Source of the DNA: Mycolicibacterium brisbanense
GTDB taxonomy: Bacteria; Actinomycetota; Actinomycetes; Mycobacteriales; Mycobacteriaceae
Reading direction: 5' to 3'
NCBI RefSeq assembly: GCF_001570425.1
Contig: NZ_BCSX01000034.1
Coordinates: 1 to 64,000, forward strand
Length of the DNA stretch: 64,000 bases
The translations under genes and the position numbers were made by a program. Each line of letters begins with the position of its first letter. The first letter of the stretch is position 1. Below are positions 52,029 through 60,715 of the stretch, piece by piece. The notes beneath the pieces are model-generated. The model had not been told where the DNA came from. It worked only from the letters and a program-made list of their open reading frames with translations, and did no database searches.

Positions 52029-55000
52029 ATGGCGAGCGGTCACGCACACGAGCCCGGGGCGCGGGCAAATGCTGAGGCTGCGCCACGGCGCCCCGCTCGC
52101 CCGAAGACGGGTGCGCCCAAGCCGCACCGAGTCGCTCAGCTTTCAGCTGACGCCATTCTGGACTTGCAGGGCACAGTCGGCAATCGTGTGCTGGCAAGTG
52201 CGCTTTCCAGCGGCGTGGTCGTCCAGCGTGACGACCCGGCCGACCCGGCAAAGCAGCGCTTGGCCGATCTGCGGTCGGCGATCGTCGATCGTTCGCTGCC
52301 GATGGGTGCCGGAAATGTCTGGCCCACCGGCCTTTACGACTGGCTGCACAAACAATCGATGCGACACGGCGAACTGGAGTCGGCCTACCAAAAGGAGTAC
52401 AACTCCGACGCCAACAAGGACATGGTCAAGTACCTCGGTATCGACTATGGCGTGCGGGCGTCGTCGTACTTCCGATTCGGCGGGCTGCGGTTGGCGGACA
52501 AATTGCTGTTCGCGTTGTACGGCACCGACTTCGACCTCGAGACGATGCGCCGGGTGCTGGCGGCTCCGGCCGGAGGTACCGCCTCCGGCAACACGTTCGC
52601 CGAAGCGGAGGCGATCTTCGCTGGTGAATTCAAAGAGCATTTCTCCGACGCCACACCTATGACCCTGCCCAACGGGCAGACCTCGCTGATCGCCGGAATC
52701 CTCGACAGCAAGACTCTGCAGTGGAAACGAACCGGGTACGAACTTCGTGCGCTGATGGCGTTCGGCGAATTTCGATTGGTCGACGAGTTGGCGGCCGAGA
52801 TCGAGGCGCCGACCGGAATGACCGTCGCGTGGGACAAGGTCCTCACACTCGTCGATAAGGCAGCCGACAAGAAAGCGCTGAAAGCGTCGTATCAGACCTC
52901 ATACCACAAAGATTTGGTTGCCGAGGTGGGCTTGTTATCGCCCGAAGACCCTGCCGACATCGGCTTGTTGGACAACAAACACAAGTACCTCGCCGCGATG
53001 ATTCTCGTCAAGGGTTCTGTGTCGCTGAACGAGCGGTTGCGTGTCGCTGTGAAGTTCAAGGACGACCTGACCGTCGTGTGGAACTACCTCGAAATCGCCA
53101 GTGCCGCTGAGAAAAAGCAGATGCGCGAAGAGCGGATTGACCCGTCGACGATGTCGGAGTTGGCGACCGAAGACAGGGAGCGGCTCAATGCGTTGCTTGC
53201 GGAGAACCCAACCGCGATGCAGAAGTTGACGGCGGCCGGCGCCGATAGCGGCAGCGCCGTCATGAAGGTGTTCAAAGACGCCAAGGGCGCAGACCGTCAG
53301 CTCTTCGCCGACGCGCTGACCAAAGGTCAACAGTCTGTTGGAGATCCGTTCGTCGACTTTGTGGCCCGCAAGACCGGTGGCGACTACAAGAATGTGTTGA
53401 CCATCCTGACCGGGACGGTCGCGGATCGCATTTCGCTTGCGCTGAGCGGACTCGACGACGACGAGGACTATTGCTACAGCGTGCTCGAATCTGCGAGCGA
53501 CGCCGACAAGGTTGCCATCCTGCAGCAGCCCGAGACCGGGGGCACGACGCGCGGGCTCATGAAGTCGCATCTCAATGACAAGGAATACCTGAAGGCGACC
53601 AAGATCCTGCTGTCCGGCACAGGCAGCATGGACCCATTGGAACGCGCGAAGCTGGTCAGAGACTTCGGTAAGGAAAGCCTGATGGACCCCGGCTCCGTCG
53701 GGTTCACCAACGCCTACAGTGCGTTGGCTGACGAAAATCGCGAACTCGACTGGGCCATCAAGGCGACCGGCGACAACAAATCACCCGGCTCAGCCGAGGC
53801 CGCGGATCTCAACGCGAAAAGTGGATCAGTGCTCGCGTCGGCCGACAGCCTCACGAAGACCGCCGATGCGGTCAACGATGTCGCGGCTCAGATCGCGTAC
53901 ACCGCGGTCGGGCTGGTGATCGCATACCTCACTGCCGGCGCAGGTGTCGGGTTGGTCGCGGGCGCCATAGAGGCGTTCGAAAACGTGGGTGTCAGGGCGG
54001 CGGTGGCGGCGGTCGCCAAGGGTACCGCCAAGGTGGTGATCACCAAGGTGGCGAAGGGCGCGGCCTTCGACGCCACTGGCAACGACGGCATGGCGGCCTT
54101 CCTGGGCGGCGCCGTCGAGGGCGTGACCGACGTGATCCTGCCGTCGGTCGCGCAGGGACTCGTGTCAGCCGAGTACAAACAAGCCATGGCGCTCAACGCC
54201 GAGAATGCGGCGAAGGCGGCATGGGCGAGTCAGCCGAAGATCACTCAATCTGTGACCACGATTCTCACCAGCGGGACGGGAGCAGCTCTGAGTAGCTTCG
54301 CCGAAGCCACCGCCCAGGACGACACCTGGAAGCGCGGGCTGAGCGAAGACGTCCTGGTTCTGCTCGCCAAGACGGCTCAGGGTGCAGCCACCACCGCGAC
54401 GGTCACGGCGGGGATCGAGATCGCGTCGCCGTTCCTCGCCAAGCAGGCGGGCCGCATCAGCCAGCTCATCGAGCGCTTCAAGCTGAGCAACGAGAGTGTC
54501 AAGGAGCTCAGTGAGGCCGAGGCCAAGTGGCTGGTCTTGCGCGATCAGCGCCGGGCGAAGCTCGGGGACTTTGACACGACGGGCGACGATTGGCCCACCA
54601 TCAGCCAGCGCCTGAGAAATCGAAAAGGGGGCGCGGGCGCTGACGACTTCGCTCTGGTCATGGACGAGCGCGCAGCGTTGCGCGACCTCAACATTCTCCG
54701 GAAGAAAAACAGTCTCCCGGTCGGCGACACGTTCTCGCCGCCGCCGGAACCGAGGATGATCGTCGACAAGACCCCCTCGGACACTCCCGCGGGACCGACC
54801 TCGACCCAGCCCGCTGATCCGCTCTCGATGGACATCGCCGGACAGAAAGAACTGTCGCTGGCGGACAAAGAGCGGTTGGCGGAGTACAACGCCGGAGTTC
54901 GGCAGATGGGGATTTCGGGACCGCTCACCGAGACCAACGTCAAAGAGATCGGCGCCCAGGCGCTGACCAAGTTCGCGCCGGCCGATATGCCCAAGCCGGA

Positions 55001-55679
55001 GATAGTCATCGCTGAGCCGGGCCAGCTGAAGCCTGATGAAATCGCGTTGATATACCGGAATGGCTGGGTGATCCGGGTCAACCCGGCCGAATTGGCGAAG
55101 CCGGTCGAAGACATGGCCGCCGCACTTGCGCACGAAGTGCGGCATGCGGCCCAGTTCTATTTGATCGCAAGATATTTGGTTGCCGAGAATCCCGGGATAA
55201 GCATCGACCAGATCGCCGCCAAGATGGGTGGTACCAAGGCGGGCGGTGGCTACCAGGCGATGCTGGCCAGGGCGCAAGAGGCGCCGGTCCTCGACCTCGA
55301 CTCGCCATACGGCGCCGTCGCACATCGGCTTTACGTGACCGAATTCTCCCCGGCCGGAACCCTCCCGAATTTCCCCCACGTCAATCCGAACACGATGTGG
55401 GCGAACGACTTGCAGAAATATATCGCGGAACTGGAGACGATGAAGGCACGCTACGACGCGGTCGCAAAAGGAGGCAGCACCCGAGCGGCTGACGCACAGG
55501 CAACCGTCAATCAGCTCGAGGTCATGATCGAAGAGGCGTGGGAGCACTACGACGTCCACAGACCGCTCGAGGTGGATGCCTACATGGTCGACCGGCTCGT
55601 CAAACTCGGGATGAATCCCGGGTCCTTCACGAAGGCCAAGCCTGGGCCTGTGCCCGTCCCCGTGCCGCCACGGAACTGA
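52029..55679 (+). CDS. Giant putative toxin/effector: LQ-GNR leader, annexin-like region, HExxH peptidase
   Basis: 1216 aa from the ATG at 52029 (AAGG about 10 nt upstream; GTG 51765 and ATG 51960 also possible). The first 30 residues are Pro/Arg/Ala-rich with a HAH motif. Residues 45-67 read DLQGTVGNR then VVVQRDD, the short motif that opens DUF4157-type and injection-system cargo proteins. Between about 85 and 300 are stretches like annexin repeats (ALYGTDFDLETMRRVL, ALKASYQTSYHKDLVAEV). Residues about 700-760 are Gly/Ala-rich and hydrophobic (TAVGLVIAYLTAGAGVGLVAG). The C-terminus has H1035-E-V-R-H1039-AAQ and, 140 residues on, R-P-L-E1181-V-D-A-Y, together the pattern of toxin-type zinc peptidases. 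I infer an effector or polymorphic toxin. No immunity partner or secretion gene is adjacent. It interrupts the lipP-tRNA-tig order. Confidence 0.8.
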   Translation: MASGHAHEPGARANAEAAPRRPARPKTGAPKPHRVAQLSADAILDLQGTVGNRVLASALSSGVVVQRDDPADPAKQRLADLRSAIVDRSLPMGAGNVWPTGLYDWLHKQSMRHGELESAYQKEYNSDANKDMVKYLGIDYGVRASSYFRFGGLRLADKLLFALYGTDFDLETMRRVLAAPAGGTASGNTFAEAEAIFAGEFKEHFSDATPMTLPNGQTSLIAGILDSKTLQWKRTGYELRALMAFGEFRLVDELAAEIEAPTGMTVAWDKVLTLVDKAADKKALKASYQTSYHKDLVAEVGLLSPEDPADIGLLDNKHKYLAAMILVKGSVSLNERLRVAVKFKDDLTVVWNYLEIASAAEKKQMREERIDPSTMSELATEDRERLNALLAENPTAMQKLTAAGADSGSAVMKVFKDAKGADRQLFADALTKGQQSVGDPFVDFVARKTGGDYKNVLTILTGTVADRISLALSGLDDDEDYCYSVLESASDADKVAILQQPETGGTTRGLMKSHLNDKEYLKATKILLSGTGSMDPLERAKLVRDFGKESLMDPGSVGFTNAYSALADENRELDWAIKATGDNKSPGSAEAADLNAKSGSVLASADSLTKTADAVNDVAAQIAYTAVGLVIAYLTAGAGVGLVAGAIEAFENVGVRAAVAAVAKGTAKVVITKVAKGAAFDATGNDGMAAFLGGAVEGVTDVILPSVAQGLVSAEYKQAMALNAENAAKAAWASQPKITQSVTTILTSGTGAALSSFAEATAQDDTWKRGLSEDVLVLLAKTAQGAATTATVTAGIEIASPFLAKQAGRISQLIERFKLSNESVKELSEAEAKWLVLRDQRRAKLGDFDTTGDDWPTISQRLRNRKGGAGADDFALVMDERAALRDLNILRKKNSLPVGDTFSPPPEPRMIVDKTPSDTPAGPTSTQPADPLSMDIAGQKELSLADKERLAEYNAGVRQMGISGPLTETNVKEIGAQALTKFAPADMPKPEIVIAEPGQLKPDEIALIYRNGWVIRVNPAELAKPVEDMAAALAHEVRHAAQFYLIARYLVAENPGISIDQIAAKMGGTKAGGGYQAMLARAQEAPVLDLDSPYGAVAHRLYVTEFSPAGTLPNFPHVNPNTMWANDLQKYIAELETMKARYDAVAKGGSTRAADAQATVNQLEVMIEEAWEHYDVHRPLEVDAYMVDRLVKLGMNPGSFTKAKPGPVPVPVPPRN

Positions 55680-55817
55680 CGTCGGTAGCAGTCCGGACCC
55701 AAAGTCGAAGCTCTCGTCGCACGCACGTTCGACGGATCGACGTGCACGGCGAAGATCCCAGCGGGGATTACGCAGCCTTGGTGACGCCAGTCGCGGGAAC
55801 CTCGCCGATACGGAAAA

Positions 55818-55854
55818 CGGCCCTATCAGCGTTTTCGCCGGTAGGGCCGCTTTT
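55818..55854. terminator. Bidirectional intrinsic terminator
   Basis: CGGCCCTA (55818-55825) pairs with TAGGGCCG (55842-55849) and is followed by CTTTT on the plus strand. On the minus strand the hairpin is followed by TTTTCC. It can end both the giant gene (139 nt after its stop) and the tRNA-Gly transcript. Confidence 0.8.
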
Positions 55855-55857
55855 GCA

Positions 55858-55931
55858 TGGAGCGGGCGACGGGAATCGAACCCGCGTAGCTAGTTTGGAA
55901 GACTAGGGCTCTACCATTGAGCTACGCCCGC
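55858..55931 (-). tRNA. tRNA-Gly (anticodon TCC)
   Basis: Minus strand: acceptor GCGGGCG with CGCCCGC, D arm GCTC..GAGC, anticodon loop CTTCCAA giving TCC, and T arm CGGG TTCGATT CCCG. The discriminator is T and CCA is encoded (55858-55860). Its 3' end faces the giant effector-like gene, a typical side for integrated DNA. Confidence 0.95.
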
Positions 55932-56068
55932 ATGTGCAGCATCAGCACTGTACCGGTGTGCCCCCAATCAAATCCAATTGAAGGCTTCAGGTGGTCAGGC
56001 CGTAGTATCTCGCGTGGTCCTTTCGTGGGTTCGCGCCTGCGATCGGTCACGCAGACAATCGATGCACA

Positions 56069-56142
56069 CGGGGTGTAGCGCAGCTTGGTAGCGCATCCGC
56101 TTTGGGAGCGGAAGGCCGCAGGTTCAAATCCTGTCACCCCGA
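56069..56142 (+). tRNA. tRNA-Pro (anticodon TGG)
   Basis: Acceptor CGGGGTG with CACCCCG, D arm GCGC AGCTTGGTA GCGC, anticodon stem TCCGC/GCGGA with loop TTTGGGA giving TGG, and T arm GCAGG TTCAAAT CCTGT. No CCA is encoded. It lies 41 bp upstream of tig and is divergent from tRNA-Gly. Confidence 0.95.
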
Positions 56143-56183
56143 CTCACCCGCCAGTACGACAGAACTATCTAGGAGCAACAAGA

Positions 56184-57575
56184 GTGAAGAGCACGGTCGA
56201 GCAGCTGAGCCCCACCCGGGTGCGCATCAATGTGGAGGTGCCCTTCACCGAGTTGGAGCCGGACTTCGACCGGGCGTTCAAGGAGCTGGCCAAGCAGGTG
56301 CGCCTGCCCGGCTTCCGTCCCGGCAAGGCTCCCCGCAAGCTGCTGGAGGCCCGCATCGGCCGCGGCGCCGTGCTGGAGCAGGTCGTCAACGACGCGCTGC
56401 CCAGCCGCTACAGCGAGGCCGTCTCGACCTCCGACATCAAGCCGCTCGGCCAGCCCGAGATCGAGGTCACCAAGCTTGAGGACGGCGAGGAGCTGGTGTT
56501 CACCGCAGAGGTGGACGTCCGCCCGGAGATCACACTGCCCGACCTGGAGGCCCTGAAGATCACCGTCGACCCGATCGAGGTCACCGACGAAGAGGTCGAC
56601 GCCGAGCTGCAGTCGCTGCGCGCCCGGTTCGGCACCCTGACCGGCGTCGAGCGCCCCGCGCAGGAGGGCGACTTCGTCTCCATCGACCTGTCGGCCACCG
56701 TCGACGGCGAGGATGTGCCCGAGGCCAAGACCGAGGGGCTTTCGCACGAGGTCGGTTCGGGCCAGTTGATCGAGGGTCTCGACGACGCCATCATCGGCCT
56801 GACCGCGGGTGAGTCCAAGGTGTTCACCACCAAGCTGGCTGCCGGCGAGCACGCCGGTAAGGACGCCGAGGTGACCGTGACCGTCAAGTCGGTCAAGGAG
56901 CGCGAGCTGCCCGAGGCTGACGACGAATTCGCCCAGCTGGCAAGCGAATTCGACACTTTCGAGGAGCTCAAGGCAAGCCTCGCGGAGCAGGTGAAGCGGG
57001 TCAAGAGCGTGCAGCAGGCCGAGCAGATCCGCGACAAGGCGCTGGAGGAGCTTCTCGAGCAGACCGACGTTCCGCTGCCGGAGAACATCGTGCAGGCCCA
57101 GATCGACGACACCCTGCACAACCGGATCCACGCTCTCGACCACGACGAGGACAAGTTCGCCGAGCAGCTGACCGAACAGGGCAGCAGCCGTGAGGAATTC
57201 GACGCCGACAACCGCACCCATGCCGAGAAGGCGATCAAGACCCAGCTGCTGATGGACGCGCTGGCAGACAAGCTCGACGTCCAGGTCGGCCAGAACGATC
57301 TCACCGAGCGCCTGGTGCTGATGTCGCGTCAGTACGGCATCGAGCCGCAGCAGCTGATCCAGCTCCTGCAGCAGAACAACCAGCTGCCGGCCATGTTCGC
57401 CGACGTGCGTCGCGCGTTGACCATCGCCGCCGTCGTGCACGCCGCCACCGTCACCGACACCGAGGGCACGGTCGTCGACACCACCGAGCTCTTCGGCCCG
57501 GTCGGCAACGCGGACGCCGAGGATGAGCAGGACAGCAGCGACGACGCCGACAAGGACGCCAACAGCGCCGAGTGA
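56184..57575 (+). CDS. tig: Trigger factor
   Basis: 463 aa from a GTG at 56184 with AGGAG 8 nt upstream. It is a ribosome-associated chaperone with peptidyl-prolyl isomerase activity. The ribosome-binding signature is LPGFRPGKAPRK near residue 43. The PPIase domain (about 160-245) has EGDFVSIDLSATVDGE and the helical substrate-binding domain follows. A very acidic tail (EDEQDSSDDADKD) ends the protein. It is the usual leader of the tig-clpP1-clpP2-clpX neighbourhood, here 97 bp before clpP1. Confidence 0.97.
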   Translation: MKSTVEQLSPTRVRINVEVPFTELEPDFDRAFKELAKQVRLPGFRPGKAPRKLLEARIGRGAVLEQVVNDALPSRYSEAVSTSDIKPLGQPEIEVTKLEDGEELVFTAEVDVRPEITLPDLEALKITVDPIEVTDEEVDAELQSLRARFGTLTGVERPAQEGDFVSIDLSATVDGEDVPEAKTEGLSHEVGSGQLIEGLDDAIIGLTAGESKVFTTKLAAGEHAGKDAEVTVTVKSVKERELPEADDEFAQLASEFDTFEELKASLAEQVKRVKSVQQAEQIRDKALEELLEQTDVPLPENIVQAQIDDTLHNRIHALDHDEDKFAEQLTEQGSSREEFDADNRTHAEKAIKTQLLMDALADKLDVQVGQNDLTERLVLMSRQYGIEPQQLIQLLQQNNQLPAMFADVRRALTIAAVVHAATVTDTEGTVVDTTELFGPVGNADAEDEQDSSDDADKDANSAE

Positions 57576-57590
57576 CGCTGTGAGCGAACG
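57572..57590 (+). promoter_or_regulatory. Candidate ClgR operator upstream of clpP1
   Basis: The sequence TGACGCTGTGAGCGAAC right after the tig stop resembles the actinobacterial ClgR site built around CGCY-N4-GCG, with A before and AAC after. ClgR activates clpP1P2 and clpC in mycobacteria and corynebacteria. One inner position differs from the consensus as I remember it. Confidence 0.45.
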
Positions 57591-57672
57591 CGCCCCTGTC
57601 TGGGAGTGCGCGGCGTGGCAGGTTGGTTAATGTCGTCAGTACCAAGACGTAAGAGAAAGCAGGTATCCAGTC

Positions 57673-58284
57673 GTGACTGACATGCGTGGCGCCGGGGCAG
57701 GGCTCAACCTTGTCGACTCGGTGTACGAGCGACTGCTCTCCGAGCGGATCATCTTCCTGGGCTCCCAAGTTGACGACGACATTGCCAACCGGCTGTGCGC
57801 GCAGATTCTGCTGCTGTCGGCGGAGGATCCGACCAAGGACATCCACCTGTACATCAACTCGCCCGGCGGCTCCATCAGCGCCGGCATGGCGATCTACGAC
57901 ACCATGGTGCTGGCGCCGTGCGACATCGCGACCTACGCGATGGGCATGGCCGCGTCGATGGGGGAGTTCCTCCTCGCCGCGGGTACCAAGGGCAAGCGTT
58001 ACGCGCTGCCGCACGCCCGCATCCTGATGCACCAGCCGCTCGGCGGTGTGACCGGTAGCGCGGCCGACATCGCGATCCAGGCCGAGCAGTTCACGGTCAT
58101 CAAGAAGGAGATGTTCCGCCTCAACGCTGAGTTCACCGGGCAGACGATCGAGCGCATCGAGGCCGACTCCGACCGCGACCGCTGGTTCACCGCGCCGGAA
58201 GCCCTGGAGTATGGGTTCGTCGACCACATCATCACCAGCGCCAACGTCAACGGCACCGGACCGGGAGCAGGACTAGACAAATGA
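57673..58284 (+). CDS. clpP1: ATP-dependent Clp protease proteolytic subunit ClpP1
   Basis: 203 aa from a GTG at 57673. The catalytic triad is visible: S95 in GMAASMGEF, H120 in ILMHQPLGG and D169 in ADSDRDRW, with the substrate-strand INSPGGSISAGMAIYDTM. Mycobacteria need two different ClpP proteins that form a mixed ClpP1P2 tetradecamer with ClpX or ClpC1. The stop overlaps clpP2 by 4 bp (ATGA), which keeps the two subunits in balance. A possible ClgR site lies about 90 bp upstream. Confidence 0.97.
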   Translation: MTDMRGAGAGLNLVDSVYERLLSERIIFLGSQVDDDIANRLCAQILLLSAEDPTKDIHLYINSPGGSISAGMAIYDTMVLAPCDIATYAMGMAASMGEFLLAAGTKGKRYALPHARILMHQPLGGVTGSAADIAIQAEQFTVIKKEMFRLNAEFTGQTIERIEADSDRDRWFTAPEALEYGFVDHIITSANVNGTGPGAGLDK

Positions 58285-58928
58285 CCGACCACACTGATCC
58301 CCGCCTGCAGCCGCAGGCCCGCTACATCCTGCCGTCCTTCATCGAGCACAGCAGCTTCGGTGTCAAGGAATCGAACCCGTACAACAAGCTGTTCGAGGAA
58401 CGCATCATCTTCCTCGGTGTCCAGGTGGACGACGCGTCGGCCAACGACATCATGGCGCAGCTGCTGGTGCTGGAGTCGCTGGATCCCGACCGCGACATCA
58501 CCATGTACATCAACTCGCCGGGTGGCTCGTTCACCTCGCTGATGGCGATCTACGACACCATGCAGTACGTGCGGGCCGACATCCAGACCGTGTGCCTGGG
58601 TCAGGCCGCGTCGGCCGCAGCGGTGCTGCTCGCCGCCGGAACCCCCGGCAAGCGTCTGGCACTGCCCAACGCCCGGGTGCTCATCCACCAGCCCTCGCTG
58701 GGTGGCGTCATCCAGGGCCAGTTCTCCGATCTGGAGATCCAGGCCGCCGAGATCGAGCGCATGCGCACCTTGATGGAGACCACGCTGGCGCGCCACACCG
58801 GCAAGGATCCCGAGGTCATCCGCAAGGACACCGACCGCGACAAGATCCTCACCGCCGAGCAGGCCAAGGATTACGGCATCATCGACACGGTGCTGGAGTA
58901 CCGGAAGTTGTCGGCGCAGAAGTCGTAA
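58281..58928 (+). CDS. clpP2: ATP-dependent Clp protease proteolytic subunit ClpP2
   Basis: 215 aa from the ATG at 58281. The triad residues include S111 in GQAASAAAVLL and H136 in LIHQPSLGG, with INSPGGSFTSLMAIYDTMQ. The longer N-terminus (RYILPSFIEHSSFGVKESNPYNK) is typical of ClpP2, the ring that docks the ATPase. It works with ClpP1 and the ClpX encoded 230 bp downstream. A palindromic element follows its stop. Confidence 0.97.
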   Translation: MTDHTDPRLQPQARYILPSFIEHSSFGVKESNPYNKLFEERIIFLGVQVDDASANDIMAQLLVLESLDPDRDITMYINSPGGSFTSLMAIYDTMQYVRADIQTVCLGQAASAAAVLLAAGTPGKRLALPNARVLIHQPSLGGVIQGQFSDLEIQAAEIERMRTLMETTLARHTGKDPEVIRKDTDRDKILTAEQAKDYGIIDTVLEYRKLSAQKS

Positions 58929-58937
58929 GCCCGACCG

Positions 58938-59007
58938 ATCGTCTCCGGCAGCGACACGCCCGCATAACAGTCAGCGCACTGACGGGTGGTGAGCGGCCGG
59001 AGACGAT
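58938..59007. repeat. Palindromic element E between clpP2 and clpX
   Basis: ATCGTCTCCGGC (58938-58949) and GCCGGAGACGAT (58996-59007) are exact complements around 46 nt that contain GCGACACGCCCG and a small inner hairpin GTCAGcgcaCTGAC. The arms differ from copies A-C, but the layout and the CGACACGCC core in the loop are alike. Confidence 0.6.
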
Positions 59008-59158
59008 ATGTTCTCCTGCACAGGTAAATATCACCGACGCGATTCGGCTTTATCGGTCGCACCGCGGAGGAGCGAACGGGTAGCGTCGGGTTTAACGCCC
59101 GGGGAAACCCTCGAAATGGCGAAACGACCGACCGTGAACAGGAAGTAGGACCCCCCGA

Positions 59159-60439
<1,281 letters not shown>

Positions 60440-60453
60440 CCGACATAAAAGCG

Positions 60454-60481
60454 AAAAAGCCCCGCTACGGCGGGGCTTTTT
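60454..60481 (+). terminator. Intrinsic terminator of clpX
   Basis: GCCCCGC-TACG-GCGGGGC (60459-60476) is flanked by AAAAA upstream and TTTTT downstream. This canonical form with a real T-run is unusual for mycobacteria and works in both directions. Confidence 0.95.
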
Positions 60482-60520
60482 GCATGTGCGGGCCATCCGC
60501 GCGGGGGTTACCCAATCTCG

Positions 60521-60580
60521 GCGAGCAGACGCTGCGGTACCCGACACGCGGCGTTTCAGGTGCCGCAGTGTCTGCTCGGC
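60521..60580. repeat. Palindromic intergenic element, copy C (inverted)
   Basis: CGAGCAGACGCTGCGG (60522-60537) pairs with CCGCAGTGTCTGCTCG (60563-60578) over 16 positions with one G-T wobble. The centre, read on the minus strand, contains CGCCGCGTGTCGGGTACC, matching copies A and B. It lies after the clpX terminator. Confidence 0.75.
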
Positions 60581-60600
60581 CAATGGACTGCATGTTGCCT

Positions 60601-60690
60601 CGAACATCAAACGAACAGAAAATCGAACAAATATCTTGACTCTGAACATATGGACAGTGAGACTGTTCACCACAGATGTTCAACCGAACA
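60601..60690 (+). promoter_or_regulatory. Array of GAACA/TGTTC repeats ahead of the APC permease
   Basis: Four direct copies (CGAACA at 60601, 60612, 60624; TGAACA at 60643), two inverted TGTTCA (60664, 60677) and another CGAACA (60685) fall in 90 bp. Several are 11-13 bp apart, that is on one face of the helix. A TTGACT at 60636-60641 could be a -35 box inside the array. DeoR-type repressors bind such repeats, and a DeoR gene is in the same operon, so autoregulation is likely. Confidence 0.65.
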
Positions 60691-60715
60691 CTGGTCCTGT
60701 GAGTCTGGAGGCCAG

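Noticed and set aside
55680..55860. Small immunity gene after the giant effector-like gene
   Set aside because: Only a terminator and tRNA flank are present; the open frame there runs through the tRNA and has no start signal.
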